DNA from: Boswellia sacra
Taxonomy: Eukaryota > Streptophyta > Magnoliopsida > Sapindales > Burseraceae
DNA: 64,000 nucleotides
Reading direction: 5' to 3'
Assembly: GCA_013180625.2 (NCBI GenBank)
Contig: SNVD02006878.1
Location: 1-64,000 of the forward strand
A program made the translations under genes and the position numbers. Positions 1 to 12,765 of the stretch are shown piece by piece (position 1 is the stretch's first letter; the number at the start of each line of letters is the position of its first letter). Below the pieces are notes generated by a model. That model was not told the DNA's origin and made no database searches. It saw nothing but the letters and a program-made list of their open reading frames with translations.

Positions 1-2577
1 TCCTTCATTCATCCCCCATATAAGTGCACCACTGAGAGACATTAGATATGCCCCCCGGTGGCTCAACACCACCCCCTTGGGACTGGCGGTTGTACCAGAG
101 GTATATCCCAAAGTAATGCTTTGCCACTCATCCTGCGGAGGTTTCCAAACAAACTCAGGGTCACCAGTTTCCAGGAACTTCTCATATTCAATGGCCCCTC
201 TTTTTAAAGCATATTCCAGTCCTTTAGGATCACAGCTCTCATCACCAATGACAATCAAAAGTGGAGGCTTATAATTTCCTCCGTTTTTCTCCTTTACAAT
301 TTTCAAAGCTTCTTCAGCCAAAGGAAAAAACTCTTGGTCCACCATAACAACAACAGATGCTGAATGACCAAGAAGGAAGGCAATGGTTGGTGCATTTAAA
401 CGAATATTGACAGTGTTTAACACAGCTCCAGACATTGGAACTCCAAAGTGAGCTTCATAGATAGCTGGGACATTTGGTGCAACTATAGAAACCTGTCAGC
501 ATAAAACAGAGAAAATATTAAGCAACCACCAATCTCAAATTCAACATAAAGAAGCACTGCATGAGATCCGGTATAACTGACATGAGCATTAAAACCTCTC
601 AAAGCTTCAAATTCAATCCACATCTAAATTTTCAATACTCATTTTCTGGAAAACAATCTTTTATGCTCCAAAACCAGTGAATTGGACAAGGACCAAAGAT
701 TTAAAAAAAGGGTTGCTAAACATTGGCATAATTAATGATTATCAAGTTTCAAACAGAGAAGATCTGTCAACAGCAGATTAACAACTAAACAATAATTTTC
801 AAGCCACACAAGTTTTTAGTTGAGTACAGAAGCATACACATAAAGAAAAGAAAGGCACTAAAACAAGAAGTAGGAGTAGGGCTCAACTGAAAATGACAAC
901 TGGAGAGGACAGAGGGTAGAAATTAGGGATACTATCAATGTCAACTACATAGAAACCACATGGGACAAGTATGATGCAACAAATTTTCATAGATAAACCA
1001 CAGCTGTTTCTTCTCAGAGGTTCTTTAAGTAGTTTCACTTTCAACGTTTCTGAAATTTACTATTGCAAATTGGCAATAGGATGGAATTGGCATATTTATC
1101 AATGTCGAAGGGAGCATTCACTTCTCAAAGAGATATGTGTCAATCATGAGGCCTTTTGCATTAATTAGTGCACATGCACCAGGTAAATTTAAGAGTCAGT
1201 TTTTTACAGAGACATAGATGCAGTAGTTATTATTATTATTTTTTTTCCAGTGTTTGTGTCAGTGTATTAGCACAATTGTTTGGAAATGAGAAATGTTTCT
1301 TGGCAAATGCAGCCCTTCCTTCATTCAAACAAGTTAGTACACAATAATGGAGGAAAGTAGGAGAATTCACTCATCCAATAACCTTATATAGCAAAAGCCT
1401 CATACAGTCAAGGGATCAAACTGAACGCAGGAATGAATGAAAAAAGCTTGAACAACAATAAATTTGCAAATATGACTCTCGGATAAATACCAAGAGTTTA
1501 GAAGAACACCATCTCATTGTGCAAAATACAGAATTGTATGGTTTCAGATATCTGCCTTGGAACAAATGATTCCAAATGTCCCTAACTTTTGGACCAGTCA
1601 AGTTGTCCAAATTAAATCGAGAATGGCTAATGTTGAGTAGTGAACGACGTTCAATTTTGTCAACCACCCATTAGTTATTTAAACTACCAAGCTCAAACAT
1701 AGAACGCAAAACTACGAACTATCATTATGCCAATTCAATACATAAAGAATAGATCAATACACGCAGTAATAAAGTATCCCATCCAAGGCGTAAATTGTAG
1801 AAAATGCCGTTAATTGAGTTGCTTTTCAATTTGCAAAAAAATGCTTTGTGAAAAGCACCTATGGATTGTCCTAAGTCAAAATTAATTTTAAAAAAAATAA
1901 AATAAAAACACTTCAAGAGCTTTTGGTTTCCATAGAACGCTTAATGGAAGAAAACCTATTAATTGCCTTGCAAAATAAAATTAAAAAAAAAAAGTTTTCG
2001 TTATTTCGACCGAAACCGATACCATACATAGATTAAAAATATCGTTATCGAAAACACTGATGTCGGCTTCACGAGACGCTATTAGTTTTGCGTAATTTGA
2101 ATTCTGAGAACTTCAAATTCACGATTAATCTTTTTGAATTTAGAAAAGTAGTAATAATAATAATAATAATAGCAACAACCACAACAACAACAATAGTAAT
2201 AGTAATAACAATAACAATAATAAGTGAAGGTGAAATAAGCTAAGCTTCACATAAAAACAAATTAAAAAAATAAATAAAAATGGACGTCCGATGGAAGCTC
2301 AATGATGAGCATCGAGATACGTGTGTGTATGTATGTATGTGGTTAAGTTCAGTACAAGTACCGTAGTACCGAGGCCGATAGAGCGGCTGGAAAGAGCGGA
2401 GGCTAATCTACGGCAACGCTGGTAAGTCTGAAGCCAGGTGTAGCGAATGGATCCGTGGATCACCGATGGTCGCGTCGGGTGCACCGCAGCCGCCCTTTCT
2501 AGAAACCACAGCGGCGTCAATGCTGTGTAGTTGGCTTCGTTCTTAGGGAGATCGTCTATGTCTTTTACTGTCGCCAT
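1..2577 (-). CDS. Acyl-activating enzyme (AMP-dependent acyl-CoA synthetase), 5' two exons
   Basis: This gene encodes the N-terminal part of a plant acyl-activating enzyme, which joins a carboxylic acid to CoA through an acyl-AMP intermediate. Exon 1 is 2577-2362 (72 codons) and exon 2 is 492 to the window edge (164 codons, open). The 1,869-bp intron (2361-493) has GT and AG ends and is phase 0. Exon 1 opens MATVKDIDDLPKNEANY and has the ALTPLWFLERAA motif. Exon 2 has the AMP/P-loop motif YTSGTTASPKGV and the VPAIYEAHFGVPMSGAVLNT segment typical of the AAE1/benzoyl-CoA-ligase-like clade. About 236 of the family's usual 550-570 residues are visible. The start is the ATG at 2577, with a good context (GAG-ATG-GCG); the open frame extends upstream only to a TTG. 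Substrate and compartment cannot be read without the C-terminus. Confidence 0.9.
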
Positions 2578-2668
2578 CTCTCTCTGCAGCCTCTCCTTCA
2601 ACACCGCCTTTTCTCTCCTTTTTGGCAACTACTCCAAAATGAAACGAAACGAACCATCCAGGATTCAG

Positions 2669-2677
2669 TATTTATAG
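2669..2677 (-). promoter_or_regulatory. TATA box of the acyl-activating enzyme gene
   Basis: On the minus strand CTATAAATA lies about 90 bases upstream of the ATG at 2577. That leaves room for a 5' leader of about 60 bases. The call rests on motif and spacing only. Confidence 0.6.
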
Positions 2678-2679
2678 GG

Positions 2680-5600
2680 GTGAGCTTTTAGAATTGCGTC
2701 AAGTTGTCAACTGTGTGGCGCTGGCTACTCGATAGTGGACGACACCTGAGTTTTTTTTATTTATTAAAAATGTATTTGACATCATTTTAAGAAAGAGTCG
2801 TTGAACACGTCGAAGTTATCCAAACAAGTTAATTTTGTCAACTTGACAATTTATATTTTTTTTTCTTGTTTCGGGATATTAATTGTATTGTCAAATATTT
2901 ACATTAAACAAACAAAAAAAAAAGTGTCATTCCAGCTTCATACAGAAATCCATTCTCAACTTTCAATTAGTAAAGCAATTATATTACTTTATTCTCATAA
3001 TTAATGAGAGACTATTAATTGTAATGAAATAAAAAAAGACATGAGTTTGAGAAGAGCAAAAGCTATTATCCAATTAATTATATCTTAATATAACAAATTG
3101 CTTCCTAATATGCATCCTCAAATCTATGCAGACTCCTATTATATCGGGATTTCCTAAGATATTAATTAATATTACAATTTAATATACAATTTAGTATGTA
3201 TTATTAAACTATTTGTTTTTATGGGTAACTCTTATTTTCTAATCCAGTATTATAAATTATATGTTTCACTGTTATAAGTCTTGTGTCCCTATTATATGGT
3301 AATTAGTTCTCAATTTGTATTTGATGTTTATGATCATTTTTCATGTGAAGGATGATTCTAATTAACAAGTGTTTGTTGCGTATCAAATAATTAGATTAGA
3401 TGAGGTACCTAAATATGTAACTAAACCTATGTAAACTAAATGATGGTCACAAATCGGACGGCTCACTTTTAGAATCAGAATTTTCCATAGTCGTAATCCA
3501 TTTGTATATCTTAATCAAACGGCTGCAAAAGGGTAGTCTACCTTATGAAGTAAGGGGCTAACCAGTTCCCCATTTCCCAGGTATTCAAATCGGACTTTCT
3601 TGTCTCAGTAAAAGACAGAAAATTAAATCAACAAAACTAGCTAATTATTTATTTAAGGGTAGTCTACTCTATGAAATGAGGGGCCAACCATGTCCTCATT
3701 TCAAGTATTCAAATCTGACTTTTTTATCTCAGGAAAAGACAGAAAATTAAGATCAACTTGCTCCAGCTTATTATATAACATATATAATAAGATTCCATTT
3801 CCCGTAGACTCGATTAATTTATTAATGCTTGTAAGTTTCGAACATGTTCTTGATTAAACAATAAGGTCTGCATAGCATGCGCTGATTATGAATCGATTTA
3901 TATTTAAACTACGGCTAAAATATGCAAATTTAGTCATGCGATGTCGCAATTAGCTATCTATCTGTGGAATATGGTACTCGTTCGTTGACCAAGCCTTAAA
4001 GAAGAATCAGCATACTATTGCAGTGCAGAAGGGACTTGAATTGTTAAGGGGTTAAAATAAGCGCGGGGGCTCCTATGGTCTCAATAATTAATTAAAGGAA
4101 TGGATTTTAGACATAACTATTTTGATAAAAAAATTAAATATAAATTTATAAAAATTAATAATTGAAATGATTAATTAGTTGATAGCGTTAAATAAAAATT
4201 TTTAACTTTTAATTTTAATTATTTTACATAGAAAGATCAAAAATTATAAATTTATATTATAAATTATATCTAAAATTTGTTTTAAAATATCTACCCTCTT
4301 TAAAACTTTAAAAATAGAGCTATAAGAAAGATAATAAAATAGTTTTGAATAACTGTGAATTATAAATTATAAATTTTTATTATATTTGTTTTCTTTATTC
4401 TCTTTTGTTGCATTTCTTTGCCGCTGTTGCAGAATGGGAGAGACTTGTTAGGGAACTAAATTTAAGTGGGCGGTTGCTGTGGACGCAATGATTAATAAAA
4501 AGAGAGCCAGGATGACGGGGTGTGGACCATTGCTTAAGCCTGATAATCCTACCAAATTTGAAAGATATTATTATTTTTGTAAAATTTATATTATACAGCT
4601 CGTAATTGATATTTTAAATGGATAAATCTGTAAATTTTTTGTTTTATTATATTAATTAAATTTTTGAATAAATAATAATATTTCATAATTAAATAATAAT
4701 TTTTTATAAAAATAAGTTTTATTAAAGAAATAATTATTATTTACATAAGATAATAATAAATATTTCCACTCTTCTAGTTTTTAATACAATTATATTTTTA
4801 ATTATCATAACAAATAAAAATAATTTTTTTAATGATACTTTTTTTTCATATGTCAAAAGAGGATTTGTATAAAAATTTAGCATCGATTATGCAAGACACG
4901 AAAAAACATAAATGTTTTTTAAATATATGACAAATTAATATAAATTTAGAAACAATTTTAATATATTTATACATGTTATTAATATTCATAATACCATTTT
5001 TATTTTATTATAGGATATTGTATTGGTCGTAAATCAGCTCTTAAAAATTTAATTCAACGTCCGCTAGTGTCACTGAACATCAAAAAGATAGTAAAATAAA
5101 ATTTGAATAAATATGCATCACAATTAATAAATATTTATTATGCTTATCTTTTTATTTATTTTAATAAAAATTTAAATTTATTAATTATTACAACTTTGCT
5201 TTATTTCAAATCATTTACTTTATTTCAAATCTGTAACGGAGGCTAATTATTAGTAGGAGCTACAATGATTTGTCTCGTTTCAACTTCATTGGACGTACCC
5301 GTTTATCTTTTCCTGGTTCCAGCCAAAGGAAGGCCAAGAAGATTACGAATCGGTGGAGAAAGCCGATGGTTTGAAAAGCTGAGCACCATGGTTATGAATA
5401 CCAACTGAAATTGAGACTAAATCAAAATCTAACAAAATACATCACAGTTTTAAATTAAACAGAAATTCCATTAAATAAATGATAAAATGTTCTATTCATT
5501 AATAATCAATATTATTATGTATCATAAGAAATTTATTTACTTTATTTAATTTGTTTTTATGGACCGATCCCATAAAGAAATTCATAAATAAGATATACAG

Positions 5601-5802
5601 TGGCATTCTAACTAGCTAATAGGAAAAAACTTGGATGCAAACTAATTAGATTCACACCGTGGTTTTTACCAAGAAATAACTATGGTCTCCTGTCCCTCGA
5701 AAGTTGGGTTATCATTCGTAAAAGCCATATCTTAACCCTTAAGGGAACTTTATTTAATGTTGAATCGATAAGATATTCAATGAGGGGGTGCTTAATTGTA
5801 TA
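2680..5802. other. AT-rich intergenic spacer
   Basis: I see no gene here. The stretch is very AT-rich, has no convincing codon structure on either strand, and carries one recognisable repeat (the duplication at 3531-3749). The short open frames are what chance gives at this base composition. Confidence 0.6.
3531..3749 (+). repeat. Diverged tandem duplication of about 95 bp
   Basis: Two related copies lie at about 3531-3625 and 3657-3749. Both begin GGGTAGTCTAC and both end with a block reading AAAGACAGAAAATTA. The interior CAAATC(G/T)GACTTTxTT is shared. About 31 bases separate them. No coding potential is seen. Confidence 0.75.
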
Positions 5803-5810
5803 TTCATTAT

Positions 5811-7038
5811 CAGTGGCGGACATAGGAATAAACTTTTTGGGATCCCATCCTCTGTTTATTCTTATGTCCGCCATAATAAACAGTGGCTTACGGCTTGGTT
5901 TCTAATCTTTAAATACGTTTGGGGTGTTTTTTAGCTGTGAATTTTATGTTTGTATTTTTTAAAATTTTCGTATCAAAATAAAATTAAAAGTTTTGTTTAA
6001 ACATTTTCAATAAATAAAAAATATGTTTGGTTATATATTTTATAATGGTGATGCATTAATATAAATTTTAAAAATAAAAAAATATTATTTAAATAATGTA
6101 AATATATTTCAAATACCATAAAATAGTTTAAAGGATATTTAATGACTAAAATAGCTTAGATTTAATCAATTAAAGTCTAAGTGAAAATTAAAAGAAAAAT
6201 GTCACTGAAATAATGGAATTTATTTTTATTTTTCACTGGTCCATTGACATCTTGTTAACTCAGGATATATAAGACATGATTATAAATGAGTTATGAATAT
6301 ATAATTACTCTTTATTTTCTTTTGATATTTTCTTCCTATGTATAAATGACATTGTATAAATGTTTCATATCTTATCTTTCTCATCTTCTATGTTTGGTTT
6401 CAAAATGCTCACAAAATGCTTAACCAAATAGATATTCAACACTCCTATAGACAAAATTGAAAAAATGATTGATAAACTGATAAAGTAAAAAAAACAAAAT
6501 AATATAATTAATATCAAAAACATGTAAAAAAATATAATAATTGTATTAAAAATTGCATCAACTTGGTCATATATTAAAAAGGAACTAGACATTCTTTCAT
6601 ATTTCAGAAAATTGATGCTAAATTTTTCTGCAATTTCTCTTTGAAAATATGTAACTAAACTGTCCATGTATGAATTAGAGAGTGGGAATATTTACTACTT
6701 TTCTTTTTATTTAATATATACAATAATAATTATTCCTTTAATAAGAATTTTTTTAATAACAAAAAGTATTATTTACCTAGGAAGTATTATTTTCTTATTT
6801 AAACAATGTATAATTAATTATATATAATAATAACAAAAAAAAATTTGTTGACTCATAAAATCAAATATCAATTATATCATTATATGGATTTAGTTATATG
6901 AAATACTTGAGGCGGTCGAAATAGTAAAACTTAATAAATACTATTTACATTATATAATATTTTTAAAAGAATTTAATAATATTTTTTAAAGTTGGTGGGG
7001 CCTTGACCCCCTTAGGCCTGAACTATGGTCCGTCACTG
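5811..7038 (-). mobile_element. hAT-like DNA transposon, decayed, with transposase C-terminal remnant
   Basis: The ends are inverted: CAGTGGCGGACATAGG on the left and, on the other strand, CAGTGACGGACCATAG on the right. The flanks are TTCATTAT (5803-5810) and TTCATTGT (7039-7046), an 8-bp target duplication with one mismatch, as expected for hAT. On the minus strand at about 6365-6667 a short open frame contains LVTYFQREIAEKFS, which resembles the C-terminal part of plant TTF/MYM-type hAT transposases. The rest of the transposase is missing, so the element is non-autonomous. Confidence 0.7.
5814..5872. repeat. Mini-foldback at the left end of the hAT-like element
   Basis: GGCGGACATAGGAATAAAC is followed about 21 bases later by its reverse complement with one mismatch. 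The element's own terminal sequence is thus repeated in inverted form just inside its end. Confidence 0.8.
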
Positions 7039-7261
7039 TTCATTGTGGCTTCTCCATCTTCTGTTTAATGAAGAATGATAGATGATATATAACTTTCTTT
7101 AGAATAATTTCATAACTACTTTTGAGGTTTGTCTGAGTATCACTCATGAATCTCTCAATTAACAAAGAGTTTGATTCAAAACGTAGGTTAGATGTAACAT
7201 TTTTAAACAATTTCAAATCAAACCCTAAACTAATTTTCAATTAAAAATCAACAATAAAAAA

Positions 7262-7455
7262 TCAAATTGTTATAAACTTATGAGTAGAACTCACCCTTAA
7301 AAACCGGCTTGTAAGGGAAGATAGCTCATAAGCTTATAAGCCATCAATTAATCCCATATTAGGGAGCTCATAGACTTATAAGCCACAAACTAATCTCATA
7401 CTTAGTCGATGTGGGATTTTAACAGTACCACTAATTAATCTTATACTTAGTTGAT
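7262..7455. repeat. Interspersed-repeat remnant with three internal copies
   Basis: Three variants of a block around AATCxxATAxTTAG(T)xGATGTGxGA occur within about 150 bases, next to repeated CTTATAAGCC motifs. This looks like a remnant of a dispersed plant repeat. I cannot place its class or exact ends. Confidence 0.4.
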
Positions 7456-7653
7456 GTGAGACCGTAACACAAATTTTCTCAAATCATTCCAGGATATTTT
7501 CCGAACCATATACCATCAACAATCAAATCAATAATAATAACAAATCAATCACAACAGGCCTTTTTTGGTCACTAGGTACAACCAATCAGCTAGTAGTGCT
7601 TGCAACTAGGTCGAAATTTGGCTTCAAAATTACATTGTGACAACCCTATGCTA

Positions 7654-8357
7654 TAATGGCGGACTCAGGATTTTATAAAAGAAAGGGCATTTAGAATATT
7701 ATGATATCTATAATTTTTTTTCTTTTTTACAAACCTTGATAGTACAAGAGAATTTATTAAAATATAAAAAAGGAGTGTACCTAGGTAAGGCTGATACAAT
7801 GAACTTTACATTTTACATGGTGTAAATATAATATATAATTTCACTAAAAATATTTTCATAAAAAGAGTTAATTATTATCATTTACTAAAAATTATATGAA
7901 TTTATTTGTTTCAAAGCTTGATTGAAAAATTATAAAATTTTAAAGAAAATAGAAAGATAATTGATTAAATAAAAATAAAAATAAAAATAAAACAATTTAT
8001 GAAGTATTAATGATAAAACTAAAATATAAGAGAAACTCACGTGATTATAACTTATAATATTTTTTAATTATGCTATATGATTTAAAGAATGAGATGTATA
8101 TTACTCTAGAGTGAAAGGAGAAGGTCCTCTAGAGTGAAAGTAGAAGGTTTTTGAAAGTTTAACAAGCTAATAAGTAGAAAAAGATGGAAGATAAAATTAA
8201 GAAATTAGATTTAATTTCTATATAGGGGTGTAATGGTGGCTAGTTGCAATAAGGGGGTAAAAGTGAAATTATAAATTTTAAAAGAAGCCCGGTCCCAACA
8301 ACCCCGCCCAAAACCCAACCCAACCCAACCTAAGTGCATTCCTAAATCCGCCCACTA
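7654..8357. mobile_element. Non-autonomous hAT-like element (probable)
   Basis: The left end reads TAATGGCGGACTCAGGATTT. The right end, on the other strand, reads TAGTGGGCGGATTTAGGAAT. Both resemble the ends of the element at 5811. The interior is AT-rich and non-coding. The flanks (CTATGCTA and CTATGAGCTA) are similar but not a clean 8-bp duplication, so the exact ends are approximate. Confidence 0.5.
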
Positions 8358-8365
8358 TGAGCTAG

Positions 8366-10800
8366 ACATCATCCCCCAGATCACCACATCATAACAAACC
8401 ACCATATGCAGCAACAACCACCACCGCAATCATCAGAGAACCTCCATAACAGTAGAGCACACCACATCACCACGAAGCCACTAAATGGAAAAAAAAAAAT
8501 GCTAAATCAATTCTTTTGATTTGGGGCTTTAGGGTTTATCTGATTTGAGACTTAAAGGGTAGTTAGTGATTATCCCAATTTTCTTTTGTTATGAGTTTTA
8601 TGACAAGGATCAAAGAAGAATGTGTGGCAGATATATATCTCAATGTATTATAATACTAGAATAACATTACATTTACAATCTCTTGATACAAACTCAATCT
8701 TAGGTACTAATATTTTGTTGGAGTGAATTTAAAAAAAATTAATTATATTAATTAAAAAGAATGATTTAACAATCATGTAATAATACTATATGAGTTTGTA
8801 TTGGGAACTTATAAGTTTTTACAAGGTTCGTTCTTACTTTGATGGTCTTATATTCATTTGAGCAAATGGGAAGAATATGATTGATGATCAAAGAGAATGT
8901 ATTATATTGAGGAGAATAAATAATTAAAAAAATCATGGAATCTCTCAAAATAAGAATTTTAAATGATGTGAAATTAAGTAATGATTACTAAATAAAAGAA
9001 GTAATGATACAATTAACGATGAGTTAACTTTAATTGAAGGATAAAAATATTGTTAAGTTCAAACCCATTAACTTAAGTTTTTAAGTAAAGTGGTAAATTG
9101 TAAATTAAAAAAGATTAGTTTTATTCAACCGTTATTTTCAATCTTATTAGCCACCACCTCAAAATTAAATAAGGTAAAATTGTAATAAATATATAATGAA
9201 TAAGATAATTAATGTTGAGTGAGTAGACTGAGACTGTACAAAAATTATAATTTTCTCTATCTCTAATCTTCACCCTATTTTTTCTCTACGAACACAATAT
9301 CATACTCCCTAACGCCAACTTCTTTGTTTTCAATTTCTATGTTTTTTTCTCTCTCAAATTAATTAAAATCTATTCATCTTTTTTCTTTTTAAATTTTAAC
9401 CAATTACATAATCTCATCCTCAAATTTAATTGACACCAAATAATCTATTTTTCTTTTTTACTATCACCCTTTCAAACACCAAGTTAAAAAATATTTTATT
9501 GATTATTTTGTTAATATGAAAGTAGAGAATCAAATAATAGGGGAAACAATTTATTAATGTTAAAATGATAAAAAAATTTTTTTTACTGACAGTGATATTA
9601 TTGAATAATTTAAAAAATGCAACTGTATACAAAAGATGAAAAAAAAGTCAAATACCATTAAAAATAAATAATAATTTAATTAAAGGTTGAGTTAAAAGGA
9701 AAAAAAGTAAAGCACCGTTAAAATCGAACAATTTAAATCAGGTTATTATAAGAATATCCAAAATTAAAAATTAAATATAATGAAAGAATCTTTAAAAGAT
9801 TACAATTATAACATCAATAAATAAAAAGTGGAAGCTGATGAAAAATGAGGGTTTAATATAACTACTCTTAAAGAAAGAAAAGAAAAAAAGTTATATTAGA
9901 AAAAAAAAAACTCAAAAAAGAGGTTATGAGGTCTGATTCACGTGCAAAGAAAAGAAAAAAAGTTATATTAGAAAAAAAAAACTCAAAAGAGGTTATGAGA
10001 TCTTATTCACGTGCAAAAAGATGTGAGGTTTTGCATGTGAGAGAGTGTATCAAAGGATAAAACTATAGTTAATCCCAGTATGATTTGAGATAGTATCTTA
10101 GGATACAAAGCATTATTTATGAAAATTTACAAATCATCAACTTTAAATGTAAAAAAAAAAAAAAGATTTAAACATTTTTAAAGAAACTTTAATTTGTTTT
10201 GACATAAAAGAATGTTTTTCTTTTTCCCATGTTCAATGAAAGAAATATATATCACGACCTACATTAAACACCGCACAGCTTATGTTAATGAACCACGTCT
10301 TCATAATTGAAATGCATGGGAGGTTGATGTAGATTCATTTATGGTTTCTCCATTCTTCCAATGAATAATGATAGACAATCGTTTTCTCTTGTCATGAATT
10401 TTCTGACAAGGATTAAATTAAGAAGAATTTGGCTGGTATGGTATATGTAATGTTTCAATGCTCATCTAACATTATTATATATTTTCTATAATAACAATCA
10501 CGCGTAATAATTAATTGCGATTAAAAATTAGAAACAAGAAAATATATATTTCCCCAAAATTTACACAAACAACAAAAAAAAAAACAGCAGGAAATCAATA
10601 TACGATATTTTGTGCGTTTTCTAGCCTATACAAATAACTTCAAACGAAGATTGATCAAAGTTTGGCTATTTGTTCTTCCTTTAGTAGTTACATGCCTTTC
10701 TCAAAAAATAACCCTTGCCAGTTGCCACTACTTTATTGAAGTAAAAGAAGATCGATTAATTTGTTCGACAACGACGTAAGTGCATGCTTATTCATCACCC
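8366..10800. other. AT-rich intergenic spacer
   Basis: I see no gene. The stretch holds a 70-bp tandem duplication (9875-10014). A segment at about 10,330-10,500 resembles sequence flanking the elements at 5811 and 7654. The rest is AT-rich with A and T runs. Confidence 0.55.
9875..10014 (+). repeat. Tandem duplication, unit about 70 bp
   Basis: Two head-to-tail copies (about 9875-9945 and 9946-10014) each run from an AAAGAAAAGAAAAAAAG block, through GTTATATTAG and AGAGGTTATGAG, to TTCACGTGC. They differ mainly in A-run length and a few bases, so the duplication looks recent. Confidence 0.85.
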
Positions 10801-12328
10801 TTAAGAAGACGATGAAGAAGAAGAGGAAGAGGAAGATGATGGATTGAAAACCTCCTGCTCGCTACAGCTGAGAACTTCATGAGGTCCTGCCTCCTCTCGC
10901 CCAACGCCCATCAGGTCAAGGTAATATAGATAATGGGACACCATGTTGTTCATGGATTCATCATCACCACCCTTGCCACAAACTTGTTCCCCATACAGAA
11001 CATTCATGGTGGTGCCAAAACCTGGAACCCGCTTGGCCAAAGTGTCGTTCTTGGTGGGCTTCCACTTACCAACAAAGACGTCGTGAGCTGAAGGCTGATG
11101 CTTCTTCACTGGTGTCATCCACCTCCAGATTGCAGTCTGGAAGGCCAAGGTAGCATTGTCTTCTAAGTACTCTGGATGGTTCAACAGATCCACCTTCAGG
11201 GCCTCCCCGGTTTCTCCATAGTTGTAGTTCCTGTGAAGAAATATATAAAACGCAGAAAAAGAAAGGGCTAGCAAGCTTGGGATATATTTTGAAAAATACT
11301 GTAAGTGCAATTTCCATTTCTATGTTTTATTTCTATGATCATATTCATAATAAAAGGCTGAAAAGATTACCAGTAGATGGGCAAGGCGCCACGGCCATGA
11401 TATGAAACTCCAGGAGTGCATGGATAGGTGAATTTGAAGCTGTCATCACAGTAAATCTTGCTAGGGCTCATTTCCTTGTTGTAGCATAAGCCCCAGGCCA
11501 ATGGACCCCCCGTGGCCACTCCATAACCACCTGAAAATTGAATGTCTATAAAATACCATCATGAAAATAAATAAGATAAAAACGAAATTAGACAACCCTG
11601 CCCATAAAACTATATATACGCCTACTGATGTCAACCATCAGCATATAGTGTAAATTCTCGATATCAATAGTAATAATAATAACAATAATAATAATAAATA
11701 AAGCAAACAGGAATAATTATACCCGACCCGTGTAGAATCATTGTATTGATTATCTGATTAAATCTAACTTTAGATGACATGGATCTAATTCGCCGTCGAA
11801 ACACTCTTGAACCAAGTTTAATAAATTCAAAGTTAAATTAAAACCAATGAATGCATGCATGTGTGACATATTCAATCAAGAAAACAAGGATAAATCCAAA
11901 ACATAGAATAGAACAATCAAAATTCAATACTCACAAGAAGTTTTGCTCCCAACATGGCCAAGAAAAGCAGCAACCTCCTTCTGGCCCATGAGCTTCCCTC
12001 CTGTGGTACCAAACCCATGAGGCTGATACAAAGCAGCAGCAGTGATGAAAGAATGGTAGTCCCAGAACCCCACTGCATGAGCCACAGGCGTGTTACGCTT
12101 TGCAAAAAGGTTCTCAAACTGGTAGGTTTGGAAAAAATCCGATATAGTCTGGTTGCAACAATACTCAGAAAACCCTTTGCACTCCCATCCCTTGTCACAC
12201 AACTTCTTGCCCTTTACAATCTTCACTATTGGCTTTGTAGAAGACTCGTCTCCATGCACAAAAACTACAGATAGTACTATCGCCATTGTCGAAAGAAGCA
12301 TCATCCATTTGGCCTCCATGTTGGTCAT
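10801..12328 (-). CDS. CTL1: Chitinase-like protein, CTL1/POM1 type (GH19 fold, catalytic Glu replaced)
   Basis: This is an intact three-exon gene: 12328-11935, 11530-11371 and 11230-10801, with introns bounded by GT and AG, giving 327 residues (AtCTL1 is close to 320). The product is a secreted GH19-fold protein of the CTL1/CTL2 group, which in Arabidopsis affects cellulose assembly and root and wall growth. A signal peptide core (LLSTMAIVLSVVFVHG) is followed by KGWECKGFSEYCCNQTISDFF, GFWDYHSFITAAALY, GFGTTGGKLMGQKE and, in exon 3, NYNYGETGEALKVDLLNHPE and MNVLYGEQVCGKG. Where active chitinases have the general-acid Glu (SHET), this protein has GSKTS, Lys at about residue 129, so it is probably not hydrolytic. 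The C-terminus is a run of about 12 serines. The ATG at 12319 has a better context than the one at 12328, so a product three residues shorter is possible. Confidence 0.93.
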
Positions 12329-12400
12329 GCGCTAGCTCCAAGGACTTTTCTGGGGATTTTTGTTGGTGGTTACTTTGAGAAACGAAGAATAATGAATGAG

Positions 12401-12407
12401 TTTTATA
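12401..12407 (-). promoter_or_regulatory. TATA box of the chitinase-like gene
   Basis: The minus strand reads TATATAAAA about 75 bases upstream of the first ATG, the usual distance for a plant gene with a leader of about 45 bases. Confidence 0.65.
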
Positions 12408-12765
12408 TACAAAGAAGAGATACAAAGAATAGTCTGTTGGAGTGAAAGGAATAGAAAGTGAGTGTGCAACTCATTAGGAGCAAAAGCCTTTTCAAAGTTG
12501 GAGAAGCGACATTTTTACGTGTATTTCATTCTCCTTCGCTTTTAAGCAAAGAAAAACTTGAATACGACTTGGGGATGGAGTGCAGATGAGAGCCGGGCTG
12601 CTGTTTTGTAGCCCATCTTAGCGTTAAGCCTCTAATCGTAAAAAATTTGTTTCGGGTAGTTTGCTTTCTAGCTTCAAAGATAATTCTTAACATTAAATTT
12701 CTTATATCATACTTTTATGGCTCAAATAATAAAGCCATGATTACGTTGACTTGAAATGACACAAA

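Noticed and set aside
2578..2628. 17-codon N-terminal extension of the acyl-activating enzyme
   Set aside because: It would begin at a TTG codon. The ATG at 2577 has a strong context and fits the family's start.
11066..12425. Other frames overlapping the chitinase-like exons
   Set aside because: They do not follow the splice sites and have no homology; the spliced frame accounts for all conserved GH19 blocks.
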